Assembly (NCBI GenBank): GCA_041675905.1
Contig: JBAYSX010000016.1
Span: forward strand, 6,199 to 70,198
From: Sandaracinobacteroides sp041675905
GTDB taxonomy: Bacteria; Pseudomonadota; Alphaproteobacteria; Sphingomonadales; Sphingomonadaceae
DNA: 64,000 nt
Reading direction: 5' to 3'
How positions within the stretch are numbered: the stretch's first letter is position 1; each line of letters opens with the position of its first letter. The translations under genes were made by a program, and so were the position numbers. The notes under the pieces are model-generated. The model made no database searches. It was given only the letters and a program-made list of their open reading frames with translations, and was not told where the DNA came from. Positions 41,732-50,479 of the stretch are shown here, one piece after another.

Positions 41732-43240
41732 TTATCCCATGGTCGGGATAATGAAGGCGCTGTCGCCGCTGTCGCCGCCATCCGGCCACCGCTGGGTAAC
41801 GACCTTCGTCTTCGTGTAGAAACGCACACCTTCCGTACCATATTGGTTGGTATCGCCAAAGGCGGAACGCTTCCAGCCGCCAAAACTGTGGTAGGCGACC
41901 GGCACAGGGATCGGCACATTCACGCCAACCAGGCCGACATTGACGCGCGAGACGAATTCGCGCGCGGCGTGGCCGTTGCGGGTGAAGATGGCGACGCCAT
42001 TGCCATATTGATGCTCGCTCGGCAGACGCAGCGCTTCCTCGAAATCATTGGCCCGCACGATTTGCAGCACGGGGCCGAAAATTTCTTCCTGATAGCTTTG
42101 CATCGACGTCTTCACATGGTCGAACAGCGTCGGCCCAACGAAGAAGCCTTCTTCATGCCCCTGCAGCTTGAAGCCACGGCCATCAACGACCAGTTCCGCG
42201 CCTTCATCGACGCCCATCTGGATGTAGCTTTCGACCTTCGCCTTGTGCGCGGCGGTCACCACCGGGCCATAATGCGCGTCATTGTCGGTCGATACGCCGA
42301 TACGCAGCGCCTCGATCGCGGGCAGCAGCGCCGCGCGCAAACGCTCGGCGGTTTCCTGACCTACCGGCACCGCCACGGGCAGCGCCATGCAGCGCTCGCC
42401 AGCGGAACCAAAGGCAGCACCGGTCAGATCCTTGACCACCTGATCCATGTCGGCGTCCGGCATGACGATGCCGTGATTCTTTGCGCCGCCCATCGCCTGG
42501 ACACGCTTGCCGTTGGCGGTGCCCCGGCTGTAAATATATTGCGCGATATCGGAAGAGCCGACGAAGCTGATCGCCTTGATTTCCGGATGGTCGATGATCG
42601 CATCCACCATTTCCTTGTCGCCCTGAACAACCTGAAGAATGCCCTCGGGGAGGCCCGCTTCCAGCATCAGTTCGGCCAGGCGCACCGGCACGGACGGATC
42701 GCGCTCGCTGGGCTTCAGGATGAAGGCGTTGCCGCACGCAATCGCAATGCCGAACATCCACATCGGGATCATCGCCGGGAAGTTGAATGGCGTGATACCG
42801 GCGACAACACCCAGCGGCTGGCGCATCGAATAGACATCAATGCCGGGTCCTGCGCCTTGCGAATATTCGCCCTTCAGCACATGCGGAATACCACACGCAA
42901 ATTCAATGACTTCCAGGCCGCGCTGAATATCGCCGCGCGAATCAGCCAGCACCTTGCCATGTTCGGACGACAGCAATTCCGCCAGTTCGTCCATATTCTG
43001 TTCGATCAAATTCTTGAATGCGAACATCACCCGGGCGCGCCGCTGCGGATTCGTGGCTGCCCAGCCCGGCTGCGCGGCAAGCGCCGCATTCATCGCACGA
43101 TCGAGATCGGCGGAGGTCCCGAGCCCGACGCGCGCCTGAACCTGGCCGGTGTTGGGGTTGAAAACATCATGATAGCGGCTGGCGCGGGATTCGCCGCCGC
43201 CGGCAATGACATGCGACAGTTCACGTAATGCGGTAGCCAT
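41732..43240 (-). CDS. mmsA: Methylmalonate-semialdehyde dehydrogenase (acylating)
   Basis: A 502-residue aldehyde dehydrogenase family enzyme that turns methylmalonate semialdehyde into propionyl-CoA. The start at ATG 43240 is supported by GGGAG eight nt upstream; an ATG five codons earlier lacks a site. Motifs: TPFNFPAMIPMWMFGIAIACGNAFILKP (with the longer block split across the NAD site), FVGSSDIAQYI, and the catalytic Cys in GSAGERCMAL. First gene of the valine-degradation operon. The divergent LysR gene is about 100 bp away and likely regulates it. Confidence 0.95.
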   Translation of the reverse strand: MATALRELSHVIAGGGESRASRYHDVFNPNTGQVQARVGLGTSADLDRAMNAALAAQPGWAATNPQRRARVMFAFKNLIEQNMDELAELLSSEHGKVLADSRGDIQRGLEVIEFACGIPHVLKGEYSQGAGPGIDVYSMRQPLGVVAGITPFNFPAMIPMWMFGIAIACGNAFILKPSERDPSVPVRLAELMLEAGLPEGILQVVQGDKEMVDAIIDHPEIKAISFVGSSDIAQYIYSRGTANGKRVQAMGGAKNHGIVMPDADMDQVVKDLTGAAFGSAGERCMALPVAVPVGQETAERLRAALLPAIEALRIGVSTDNDAHYGPVVTAAHKAKVESYIQMGVDEGAELVVDGRGFKLQGHEEGFFVGPTLFDHVKTSMQSYQEEIFGPVLQIVRANDFEEALRLPSEHQYGNGVAIFTRNGHAAREFVSRVNVGLVGVNVPIPVPVAYHSFGGWKRSAFGDTNQYGTEGVRFYTKTKVVTQRWPDGGDSGDSAFIIPTMG

Positions 43241-43318
43241 GCGATATACTCCCATTGAAGATTTGACCCTGTTTCCATTACTCCGGGAGATAGCGCAAGG
43301 GGTCGACACGCAGGAGGC

Positions 43319-43336
43319 ACCTGCAATATTGCAGGT
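43319..43336. promoter_or_regulatory. Perfect 18-bp palindrome before the LysR gene
   Basis: ACCTGCAATATTGCAGGT is a perfect palindrome. It ends 2 nt before the LysR start codon and covers its ribosome binding position, inside the 98-bp divergent promoter region with mmsA. It is a likely LysR autoregulatory site. Confidence 0.7.
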
Positions 43337-43338
43337 AT

Positions 43339-44253
43339 ATGCATTGGGATGATCTTCGCATATTTCTCGCCGTCGCGCGCACCGGGCAGATCGCCCGCGC
43401 GGCGCCCGTTCTCGGTATCGACCCGACAACGGTCGGCCGACACCTGCGGCGGCTGGAAAAAGCGATGGGCCAGATCCTGTTCGAGCGCCATCCCGGAGGG
43501 CAGAAACTGACGGAAGCCGGTGAACGCCTGATCGGTCACGCCGAAACTTTCGAGCGGTTATTACAGGAAATCGCACCGGGCGGGCCGGACAAGCCGGCCG
43601 GGATGGTTCGTGTCAGCACATCGGAAGGTTTCGGCACCTGGTTTGTTGCGCACCATCTGGGCGAATTCATGCAGGATCATCCGGCTATCCAGATCGATCT
43701 GGTCGCCAACAGTGGTTTTCTTAGCCCATCAAAACGGGAAACGGACGTCGCAATCCTGCTGGCCAGACCCAGAAAGGGCCCGCTGATCACGCGCCGCCTC
43801 ACCAATTATCGTCTGAAAATATTTGCGGCAAAAACCTATCTGGCGCAACACCCGCCGATATATACCCCGGATGCCCTGCGCGATCACACGCTGATCGGAT
43901 ATATTCCCGATTTCGTCTATGCACCCGAGCTGCATTATCTCAACGAAGTCGCACCCGGCCTTGAACCCAGGCTGCGATCATCCAGCATCAATGCGCAATA
44001 TCGCATGACGGCGGCCGGCGCGGGTATCGCGATCCTGCCCTGTTTTATCGGTGACACCGATCCACTGCTTCAACGCGTCTTGCCGGATTTCGAAATCCAG
44101 CGCTCTTTCTGGCTCGTCACCCATCAGGATACGCATAACGCCCCGCGCATCCGTCAGTTCACCAACTGGCTGACCGATCTCACCATCCGCCGTCGGGACA
44201 GGCTGCTGGGTCTTGTGCCGGACGTCAACGCCGTCCCGGCCCCGGCGGCCTGA
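43339..44253 (+). CDS. LysR-family transcriptional regulator of the valine operon
   Basis: A 304-residue LysR protein. The N-terminal helix-turn-helix (IFLAVARTGQIARAAPVLGIDPTTVGRHLRRLEKAMG) is complete, followed by an effector-binding domain of two lobes (VRVSTSEGFGTWFV, then INAQYRMTAAGAGIAILPCF). It is divergent from mmsA, the normal layout for LysR control of the adjacent operon. The effector is unknown; a valine pathway intermediate is a reasonable guess. The 3' end overlaps the converging zinc-ribbon gene by 29 bp. Confidence 0.88.
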   Translation: MHWDDLRIFLAVARTGQIARAAPVLGIDPTTVGRHLRRLEKAMGQILFERHPGGQKLTEAGERLIGHAETFERLLQEIAPGGPDKPAGMVRVSTSEGFGTWFVAHHLGEFMQDHPAIQIDLVANSGFLSPSKRETDVAILLARPRKGPLITRRLTNYRLKIFAAKTYLAQHPPIYTPDALRDHTLIGYIPDFVYAPELHYLNEVAPGLEPRLRSSSINAQYRMTAAGAGIAILPCFIGDTDPLLQRVLPDFEIQRSFWLVTHQDTHNAPRIRQFTNWLTDLTIRRRDRLLGLVPDVNAVPAPAA

Positions 44254-44992
44254 GGGCCAGACGAATATCCGTAGCTTTATCCGGCGGATTGACCGCACTG
44301 GTTTCAAACATATGCGTGCCGCCGGCAGCGATGCTCGGGATGCCCGCCGGCATCGTCCAGCGGACAAGCACTTCCCCCTGCTGATCCAGTAAAGTCAGCT
44401 CGACGGGCGGCACCGGAACCCGGTTAAAGGTGGGGTTGTGGATCGTGCCGGACACTTCCCACACCGCGCCACCATCGGGAAGCGATCTTTTCACTACCTC
44501 ATGCTCCAGCCGCAAGGGCGACGCCGGACCTTCCGGCACCCGCAAGACCGGCAGACGGACAGATGGCAGCCGGATGCCGGGCAATGTTGGCAGGGCCAGA
44601 TTGCTCATTTCCAGCCGAAACCCTGGCAACCCATAGCGTTCAGGTTGCAGGCGGTTGGTGGCCAGCGCAATCAGCACAGCCGCAAGCAAAAACAGCAATA
44701 TTGCCACGATCCACGGCCACCAGCGATGGCGGCGCCGCGGCGCGGACGGGCGCTCTTCCGCAGCCTCAGCCGGACCGGCTTCGACCGTTTCTTCCGGGGG
44801 TTGCGGCGGCAGCGGATCCCCAAGTTCCAGAACCGGTTCCGGCTCGGGCGTGGCAACCCAGATTTCCTGACAGATCTTGCAGCGAACCTTGCGCGGCTTC
44901 AGCGCCAGTTCGCCGCTCGCAGTTGTTTCCCGTGGCCAATCCGCGTCCGGGACTTCATAACGAACACCGCAATTGGGGCATGAAAGCAACAT
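44225..44992 (-). CDS. MJ0042-type zinc-ribbon membrane protein
   Basis: A 255-residue protein. Residues 1-45 form the MJ0042 zinc ribbon with two CxxC pairs (CPNCGVRYEVP and CKICQEIWV). A Pro/Glu-rich linker and one membrane helix follow (WPWIVAILLFLLAAVLIALAT, about residues 90-110). The C-terminal domain (VWEVSGTIHNPTFNRVPVPPVELTLLDQQG) is the DUF3426-like beta-rich domain. The molecular role of this family is not known. It is common near ftsE/ftsX-type genes in alphaproteobacteria, which are not in this window. Confidence 0.85.
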   Translation of the reverse strand: MLLSCPNCGVRYEVPDADWPRETTASGELALKPRKVRCKICQEIWVATPEPEPVLELGDPLPPQPPEETVEAGPAEAAEERPSAPRRRHRWWPWIVAILLFLLAAVLIALATNRLQPERYGLPGFRLEMSNLALPTLPGIRLPSVRLPVLRVPEGPASPLRLEHEVVKRSLPDGGAVWEVSGTIHNPTFNRVPVPPVELTLLDQQGEVLVRWTMPAGIPSIAAGGTHMFETSAVNPPDKATDIRLALRPPGPGRR

Positions 44993-45057
44993 GCGCGCAC
45001 TTCACCACAAGCCCGAAACCTTCGCAAGCCGCGTTGCGTACCTGCGCGACGCTTATT

Positions 45058-45651
45058 ATGGCTGAAGCCATGGTACGCACCCTGCCCCGTTCCCGCCGCA
45101 TCCTGTCACGGATCGCCCAGATCGCGCTTGCCCCGGCGGTGCTGGCCGTGCTCGGCTTCGTCTGGTTCGTGATGGCCCTTCCCGGCCCGGCGAACGACCA
45201 GACGGCAACGGACGGCATTGCCGTATTGACCGGAGGGCCTGGCCGCATGCCCCGCGCAATTGCCGTGCTGGAAGCAGGCAAGGCCAGGCGCCTGCTGGTA
45301 TCCGGCGTTGATTCGAGAGTGCGCCCCGCTGAATTTATCGCCGTCACCGGCATCTCTGCCCGCCTGTTCGATTGCTGCGTCGATCTCGGCTATGCGTCCG
45401 ACAGCACCAGATCCAACGCCAGCGAGGTGGCGGAGTGGGTAAAAGAACATCAGTTCAGGTCCATCCGGCTGGTGACGGCGGGCTATCATATGCCGCGCGC
45501 CGAGGCGGAAATCCGCGCGCGCGTGGCACGCGACGTGCTGATCCTGCCCGATGCTGTATCGGGCGAGCGGACGTTGGCGCAAATGGCACTGGAATATGCC
45601 AAATTTGTAGCTGCCCGGGTAACGCTGCTGGTTCACCGAACTCCCGCATGA
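45058..45651 (+). CDS. YdcF/ElyC-like DUF218 protein
   Basis: A 197-residue protein with an N-terminal membrane helix (IALAPAVLAVLGFVWFVM). The DUF218 domain has IAVLTGGPGRMPRAIAVLEAG, LLVSGVDSRVRPAE, STRSNASEVAEWV and LVTAGYHMPRAEAEI, including the conserved TAxYHMPRA element. Relatives affect envelope polysaccharide or lipid carrier metabolism (ElyC), but the reaction is unproven. It is first in a coupled run (ATGA overlap with the acyltransferase). In related genomes I recall ftsE and ftsX upstream; only 65 nt separate it here from the zinc-ribbon gene. Confidence 0.82.
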   Translation: MAEAMVRTLPRSRRILSRIAQIALAPAVLAVLGFVWFVMALPGPANDQTATDGIAVLTGGPGRMPRAIAVLEAGKARRLLVSGVDSRVRPAEFIAVTGISARLFDCCVDLGYASDSTRSNASEVAEWVKEHQFRSIRLVTAGYHMPRAEAEIRARVARDVLILPDAVSGERTLAQMALEYAKFVAARVTLLVHRTPA

Positions 45652-46355
45652 GACAGTGGATTGCCGGCGTCGCATTCGCGCTGATTTTCTATGGTGGAAC
45701 AATGGCGCTGGCGCTGCCCACGGTCATTAGCGTCGCCATTTCGGACCGGGCGCTGCAACCTGCGTCCAGATTGTGGGCGCGATGGTATTTGTGGTGCTGC
45801 CGCCGCATATTGGGAATTCGCATGGCGGTGCGCGGCGCGGTGCCGCAAGGTGACGTGATCGTCGCCTTCAAACATCAGTCCGCCTTTGAAACCATCGCGA
45901 CTCTGACGCTGTTCGACCGGCCAGCGGTGGTGATGAAAGAGGAACTGCGCCATATTCCCATCTGGGGATGGATCGCCGCCCGCCACGGCAGCATCTTTGT
46001 GCAGCGTCAGGCGGGAGCCAGTGCGTTGCGCCACATGCTGCGGCAGGCGCGGCGCAGTGCTGCTTCGGGCCGGCCGATCGTCATCTTCCCGGAAGGCACC
46101 CGCGTGGCCCCGGGCCAGGTCGCGCCTATACGCGCCGGGCTCTATGCGCTGGCATCGGGCGTGCGGTTGCCGGTAGTGCCCGTTGCGCTCGATGCCGGGA
46201 AATATTGGCAAAAGGGACTCGCCGGCAAACACCCCGGCATCGTTACGCTGGCGTTCCAGCCGGAAATCAGCCCAACGCTTCCCCGCAAGGCTTTCGAAGA
46301 GGCCGTGCAAATCGCTATCAACGCCGATCCCGTTCAGGTCGAGGTACGGAAATGA
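45648..46355 (+). CDS. plsC: 1-acyl-sn-glycerol-3-phosphate acyltransferase-like protein
   Basis: A 235-residue membrane-associated acyltransferase with an N-terminal helix (WIAGVAFALIFYGGTMALA). Motif I appears as KHQSAFET, with Glu where the usual HxxxxD has Asp; the variant is found in a subgroup of alphaproteobacterial enzymes. Motif II is ARHGSIFVQR, motif III FPEGTR. It likely makes phosphatidic acid in phospholipid synthesis. ATGA overlap upstream and a 4-nt overlap downstream link it to its neighbours. Confidence 0.82.
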   Translation: MRQWIAGVAFALIFYGGTMALALPTVISVAISDRALQPASRLWARWYLWCCRRILGIRMAVRGAVPQGDVIVAFKHQSAFETIATLTLFDRPAVVMKEELRHIPIWGWIAARHGSIFVQRQAGASALRHMLRQARRSAASGRPIVIFPEGTRVAPGQVAPIRAGLYALASGVRLPVVPVALDAGKYWQKGLAGKHPGIVTLAFQPEISPTLPRKAFEEAVQIAINADPVQVEVRK

Positions 46356-47320
46356 GCCGCTTTCCCTTATGGCTAACCCTGCTGCCACTGGTCGCGGGCG
46401 TGGTGATATGGCACCTGGTGTGGAAGGGGTATGCCAATGATTTCAAGGCAGAAGTCGCAGCCATCCTGCCACCAGCCACGCAGATTTCCAGCAGCGGCTT
46501 TCCCTATCGGCTGGAAGTCGATGTGCAAAATGTGGATCAACAGTATCAGGGTCCATCACTGACGGCCAGAGTACGGGCGGACACGCTGATTGCCCACCGT
46601 GTGCCGTGGCAGAAAGACCGGCAGGTGCTGAATTTCGTCGCGCCCGAAGCCGAACTGGCGCTGGTCGCCCTGCCCGATGTCCGTGTCCGCATCGCCGCGC
46701 CGCACGCCCAGGCGAGCTTGCGCACCGAACCGGGACGGATCGCCCGCCTGTCCGCCGTGTGGGAGCAACCGGAAATTCGTACCGGCCTGTTCGCCGCCGG
46801 TTTCACCGCCACGAGTTTTGAAGCGCATCTGCGCGAAACACCCGCTACCGCCGCCCCCGAACCCTCTGATCCGCGCTTGCCGACCCAGGCGCAACTGGTG
46901 CTGTCTGGCACGGATCTGCGCCATGGCGATGGCGCGCCTTTGAATATTTCGCTCAGCGCCGAAATTACGGCGGCCATGCCGATCCGCAGCTATGCGATCT
47001 GGGCTGCCGGTGGCACGGTTGAAATCGAGGATTTGCGACTGACAGACCCGACAGGCGAGATCCTGCGCGTGGAAGCAACGCTTGTGCCCGATGGCGAAGG
47101 GCGCTTACGCATTGCCGGTACGCTGGAAACCGTATGCCCCGCCACGATACGCGCCGCCGCCAGTGGCCAGCCCGCGCCGCACGAAATGCGCGCCCGTACA
47201 CCGGAATTGCTGGCTTTCTCCGGCAGGCTACCGGGGGAAATCAACGTTGCGCCGGCGCCCCCCGGCAAGCCGGCGCCGCCGGTTCGCGGTCAACTGCCGC
47301 CCTGCCCGGCGCTTGGCTGA
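46352..47320 (+). CDS. DUF2125 family protein
   Basis: A 322-residue protein beginning with a membrane helix or signal anchor (LWLTLLPLVAGVVIWHLVW). The rest is a beta-rich periplasmic domain with the DUF2125 pattern: SSGFPYRLEVDVQN near the start, then ADTLIAHRVPWQ and LTDPTGEILRVEATL. Function unknown. Coupled to plsC by a 4-nt overlap. Its 3' end overlaps the converging Fe-S gene by 80 bp, an unusually deep overlap. Confidence 0.8.
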   Translation: MSRFPLWLTLLPLVAGVVIWHLVWKGYANDFKAEVAAILPPATQISSSGFPYRLEVDVQNVDQQYQGPSLTARVRADTLIAHRVPWQKDRQVLNFVAPEAELALVALPDVRVRIAAPHAQASLRTEPGRIARLSAVWEQPEIRTGLFAAGFTATSFEAHLRETPATAAPEPSDPRLPTQAQLVLSGTDLRHGDGAPLNISLSAEITAAMPIRSYAIWAAGGTVEIEDLRLTDPTGEILRVEATLVPDGEGRLRIAGTLETVCPATIRAAASGQPAPHEMRARTPELLAFSGRLPGEINVAPAPPGKPAPPVRGQLPPCPALG

Positions 47321-47750
47321 TCGCCTGTTCGGCGGCGGCGGCGGCGGCATCGAACGCCAGGCAAATGGATGGATGTCGCGCTGCATGGGCGCGCGCCGGT
47401 TCAAACAGGGCCAGTTGTGGATAATGCGCCGCAAGGAATTCAGGCAGCGTGTCATCGGATTTCAGCCATGACGCCAGCGCTTCATGCGCCATGCGCAAAT
47501 TCTCTGGCGTTTGACCAAGGATCGCCTGTCCCAAAATCGCCGCCGCCGCCTGGCCCAGCGCGCAAGCCTGCACTTCCTGCCCAAAGTCCACCACGCGGCC
47601 ATAGCAATCCAGGTTGACGCTGGTTGTCACCCGGCTGCCACATACGGGCGACCGGCGCATAATTGTTGCCTGCGCGTCTTTCAGAGGCCGCTGACCGGGG
47701 ATAGACGCCGCCAGCCGCAAGATGTCAGCGGTATAAAGCGGTGCTGTCAT
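47241..47750 (-). CDS. NifU/IscU-like iron-sulfur scaffold-like protein
   Basis: A 169-residue protein from ATG 47750. Two conserved cysteines lie in SPVCGSRVT and QACALGQAAAA, in the order and context of the alphaproteobacterial NifU-N-like family (iron-sulfur cluster assembly scaffold annotation). The third ligand of IscU is not obvious, so scaffold function is uncertain. The last 27 codons, within the overlap with DUF2125, are Ala/Pro-rich and may be a nonconserved extension. Confidence 0.7.
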   Translation of the reverse strand: MTAPLYTADILRLAASIPGQRPLKDAQATIMRRSPVCGSRVTTSVNLDCYGRVVDFGQEVQACALGQAAAAILGQAILGQTPENLRMAHEALASWLKSDDTLPEFLAAHYPQLALFEPARAHAARHPSICLAFDAAAAAAEQAISQAPGRAAVDREPAAPACRGAPAQR

Positions 47751-47794
47751 GGAATTATCTATAGGGTCGCGGGTCGCCGGATTCAAACGCGACG

Positions 47795-48559
47795 CTATCC
47801 GACGAACGCATCCCGATATTCCGGTTTGACCAGAGACAGGAGGGTTTCCGGCGGTGATATGGAAATTTCATAAGCGCCTTCCGCATAGGGGCCGGCGGCA
47901 TACGGTCCGGCGATGATTTTCAACGCCCAAATCTGCGGATAACCCACGGGCACCAGCACCATTTCACCAACGGGCGGGCAGTCATCGAAACCGGTGATCT
48001 TCGCGCCCATCCGCCGCCGCGCCCGCTCCGCATCCAGTTGCTCGCACCAGACGGGCGTCAGCGCCGCCTGCGCTTTCTCCCGGTCGGTGAACAAATCCCA
48101 ACTGCCCAGCCTTGTGTGTACCTTGCGGTCCCAGATGGCGGTTGCATAGGCGGTCATGCCGTGTGCGCCGCCGGTGTAGCTGTAGCCCTCCAGCGAAAGG
48201 GCCAGCAATTGCGGCGTTTCCGCCTCAGGCTTCCATCTTTGGTCGAACTCATAGCGGCTATACGGGAAGCCCGCCTTCGCAGCCTCCTCCTGCCCCGTTT
48301 TGGCTTCATCCAGCGCATGTTGCAGCGCCTGTTTGCCATCGGCCTGAATTGCGCGGAACAGGTCCGGTTCGAGCGCGGCATCCGCAGGCGCGGACCAACG
48401 GAAACCCAGATCCGGGCCATCATGGCGGATCAGCAAATCGTTCGCGAGAATGGGCGGCGGTGCAGTCGTTTCCGCTGGCGCCTCCGCTGTCTGGTCCGGT
48501 TCAGCCGGCTGACACGCAGCCAGCACGCCCAGGGTTATAATGGCGAATCCTCTGCGCAT
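47795..48559 (-). CDS. DUF4163/DUF3298-type lipoprotein
   Basis: A 254-residue lipoprotein; ATG 48559 is chosen because GGTGAGG lies about 9 nt upstream, while ATG 48568 lies on it. The signal peptide RRGFAIITLGVLAAC gives a lipobox Cys, followed by a Pro/Glu/Thr-rich linker. The domain has SLEGYSYTGGAHGM, the hallmark of DUF3298/RsiV-like domains, and a Trp-Asp repeat-like section. Members are periplasmic and may bind peptidoglycan or lysozyme-like ligands; the role here is unknown. The stop of cysS lies 22 nt upstream. Confidence 0.8.
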   Translation of the reverse strand: MRRGFAIITLGVLAACQPAEPDQTAEAPAETTAPPPILANDLLIRHDGPDLGFRWSAPADAALEPDLFRAIQADGKQALQHALDEAKTGQEEAAKAGFPYSRYEFDQRWKPEAETPQLLALSLEGYSYTGGAHGMTAYATAIWDRKVHTRLGSWDLFTDREKAQAALTPVWCEQLDAERARRRMGAKITGFDDCPPVGEMVLVPVGYPQIWALKIIAGPYAAGPYAEGAYEISISPPETLLSLVKPEYRDAFVG

Positions 48560-48580
48560 TTGCCGCATCCTCACCGTTTT

Positions 48581-49864
48581 TCAGTCTCGCCGCCAGGTGA
48601 TCTTGCCGTCTTTCGCGATGGAAATCGAAATACCCGCCGCTTTCAGTTCATTGCGCACAGCGTCGGCGGCACCCCAGTCTTTCGCGGCGCGTGCCTGCGC
48701 CAATCGTTCGACGCTTGCCTCTATCCCGCTGGCGTCCTCGTCGCCATGAAACCAGCCGGTCGCATCCTGCTGGCCGAGCCCGAGAATGGCCGCGCCATCC
48801 GGCAGTGCGGCAATTGCCGCCGGGGTATTCAGATCATCGAACAGCGCCGCAGCGGGCGCCGGGTCCCCTGCCTGGTCGCGCCGGTACAACCGGTCGAGCT
48901 GCGCCTTGGATTGCCGCAGCAGATCGTCCGTCCATTGCAACGGCTGGCGATAATGCGCCGACAATAACGCCAGGCGGATCGTCTCCCCCTGCCAGCCGGC
49001 ATCGAGCAATTCCGCAACGGTGACGATATTGCCCAAAGATTTCGACATTTTGGTCTCCCCCATCTGAAGGAAACCATTGTGCATCCAGATCCGCGCCAGT
49101 TCCGCGCCACCATGCGCGCAGCAGCTTTGCGCCCGTTCATTTTCATGGTGGGGAAATTGCAGATCCAGCCCGCCACCATGAATGTCGATCGTCTCCACAC
49201 CCAGCACGGCGCGGATCATCGCCGAACATTCGATATGCCAGCCCGGTCGCCCCCGCCCCCATGGGCTGTCCCATCCAGGCTGTTCGGAGCGGGATGGCTT
49301 CCACAAAACGAAGTCGCCCGGCGCGCGTTTATAAGGGGCGACTTCCACCCGCGCACCCGCGATCATTTCATCCATCGGACGGCGCGAAAGCTGGCCATAG
49401 CCGGAGAATTTCGCCACCTCGAACAGTACATGCCCTTGCGCTTCATAGGCAGCACCCTTGGCGATCAGCGCGGAAATCATCGCGATCATGCCATGGTCTC
49501 CGGCGATATGTTCGGTTGCACGCGGGTTGAATGTAGGGCGCAAGCAGCCGAGCGCCGCCATATCCGCGAAATAATGCTCCTCAAACTCCGCCGCGACCGC
49601 TTGCGGACTGATATTGCGCGCTACCGCCGCCGCCATGATCTTGTCGTCGATATCGGTGATGTTGCGGGCATAGAAAACATGTTCCGGGCCATAGATATGC
49701 CGCAACAGCCGGAACAGCGTATCGAACACCACCGCAGGGCGCGCATTGCCAATATGGGCGCGATTATAAACGGTTGGCCCGCACACATACATAGTAACGC
49801 GCTTCGGGTCCGCCGGTGAAAACTCCACGGTGGCGCGGCGGGCGGTATCATAAAGCCGCAGCAT
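48581..49864 (-). CDS. cysS: Cysteinyl-tRNA synthetase
   Basis: A 427-residue class I aminoacyl-tRNA synthetase. The HIGH-type motif is in YNRAHIGNARP at about residues 33-39, the KMSKS loop in ETKMSKSLGNI near 255, and zinc ligands include the Cys in YVCGPTVYN and HHENE-type residues (FPHHENERAQS). It is somewhat shorter than the common 460 residues, owing to a compact C-terminal anticodon domain. Its start overlaps the cvpA stop by 1 nt, so the two are cotranscribed. Confidence 0.95.
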   Translation of the reverse strand: MLRLYDTARRATVEFSPADPKRVTMYVCGPTVYNRAHIGNARPAVVFDTLFRLLRHIYGPEHVFYARNITDIDDKIMAAAVARNISPQAVAAEFEEHYFADMAALGCLRPTFNPRATEHIAGDHGMIAMISALIAKGAAYEAQGHVLFEVAKFSGYGQLSRRPMDEMIAGARVEVAPYKRAPGDFVLWKPSRSEQPGWDSPWGRGRPGWHIECSAMIRAVLGVETIDIHGGGLDLQFPHHENERAQSCCAHGGAELARIWMHNGFLQMGETKMSKSLGNIVTVAELLDAGWQGETIRLALLSAHYRQPLQWTDDLLRQSKAQLDRLYRRDQAGDPAPAAALFDDLNTPAAIAALPDGAAILGLGQQDATGWFHGDEDASGIEASVERLAQARAAKDWGAADAVRNELKAAGISISIAKDGKITWRRD

Positions 49865-50469
49865 CAGATTTCCAACGCCTCACCGCTTTCCAGCAAACGA
49901 TCAAGCGCACGGCGATCCTCGTCGGTATAACCCTGGTCCGCCGCCGGATGCGGCTTTTCGACTGCCGGTTGCTGCAATTCCTCCACCCAATCCACCATCA
50001 CGTCCGCGGTCATCTGCAAGAGCGGCGCCGATCGCGCTTCCAGCAGCCAATCCGGCGAACGTCGTTCCGGATCGAACAGCCCGGTACCGAATTGCACAAG
50101 CAGAAACAGGATCGCCGCGAGAATCACGCCTTTCACGGCACCGAAACCAAACCCCAGCACCCGATCCATCGCACCAAGCGCGCTTCGCCGCGTTGCCCCG
50201 CCAGCCATGCCGGCGATAATCCGCCCGATGATCACCGTACCGAAAAACAGCAACAAAAAGGCAATGATCGCCGCGGATGCCTCGCCGCCGGTGCGCGGAG
50301 CAAGCCACAAGGTGACATCTTCGTGGAAAAAACGGGTGACCACGCCACCAAGCACCCAGGCCGCGAGGCTAAGGGCCTCGTGCGTCAGGCCGCGAACAAA
50401 GCCCATCAGCGCCAGTAACCCGATAAGGGTCAGCACGATATAATCAAAACCGGTAAGATCGGCAGGCAT
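49864..50469 (-). CDS. cvpA: CvpA family membrane protein
   Basis: A 201-residue protein with four membrane helices in the first 150 residues (DYIVLTLIGLLALMGFVRG; LAAWVLGGVVTRFF; AIIAFLLLFFGTVIIGRII; GFGFGAVKGVILAAILFLLV). The glycine and Arg positions of the CvpA family are present. A polar C-terminal tail of about 50 residues follows. Members are needed for colicin V production or envelope integrity in E. coli; the mechanism is unknown. Upstream is radA with 10 nt between; downstream cysS overlaps by 1 nt. Confidence 0.9.
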   Translation of the reverse strand: MPADLTGFDYIVLTLIGLLALMGFVRGLTHEALSLAAWVLGGVVTRFFHEDVTLWLAPRTGGEASAAIIAFLLLFFGTVIIGRIIAGMAGGATRRSALGAMDRVLGFGFGAVKGVILAAILFLLVQFGTGLFDPERRSPDWLLEARSAPLLQMTADVMVDWVEELQQPAVEKPHPAADQGYTDEDRRALDRLLESGEALEI

Positions 50470-50479
50470 GGTGCGCCGC

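Noticed and set aside
40571..43228. An 885-codon open frame on the plus strand opposite the valine genes
   Set aside because: It is the antisense of mmsA and the acyl-CoA dehydrogenase gene, with His/Arg-rich composition and no domain. High GC content makes such frames common.
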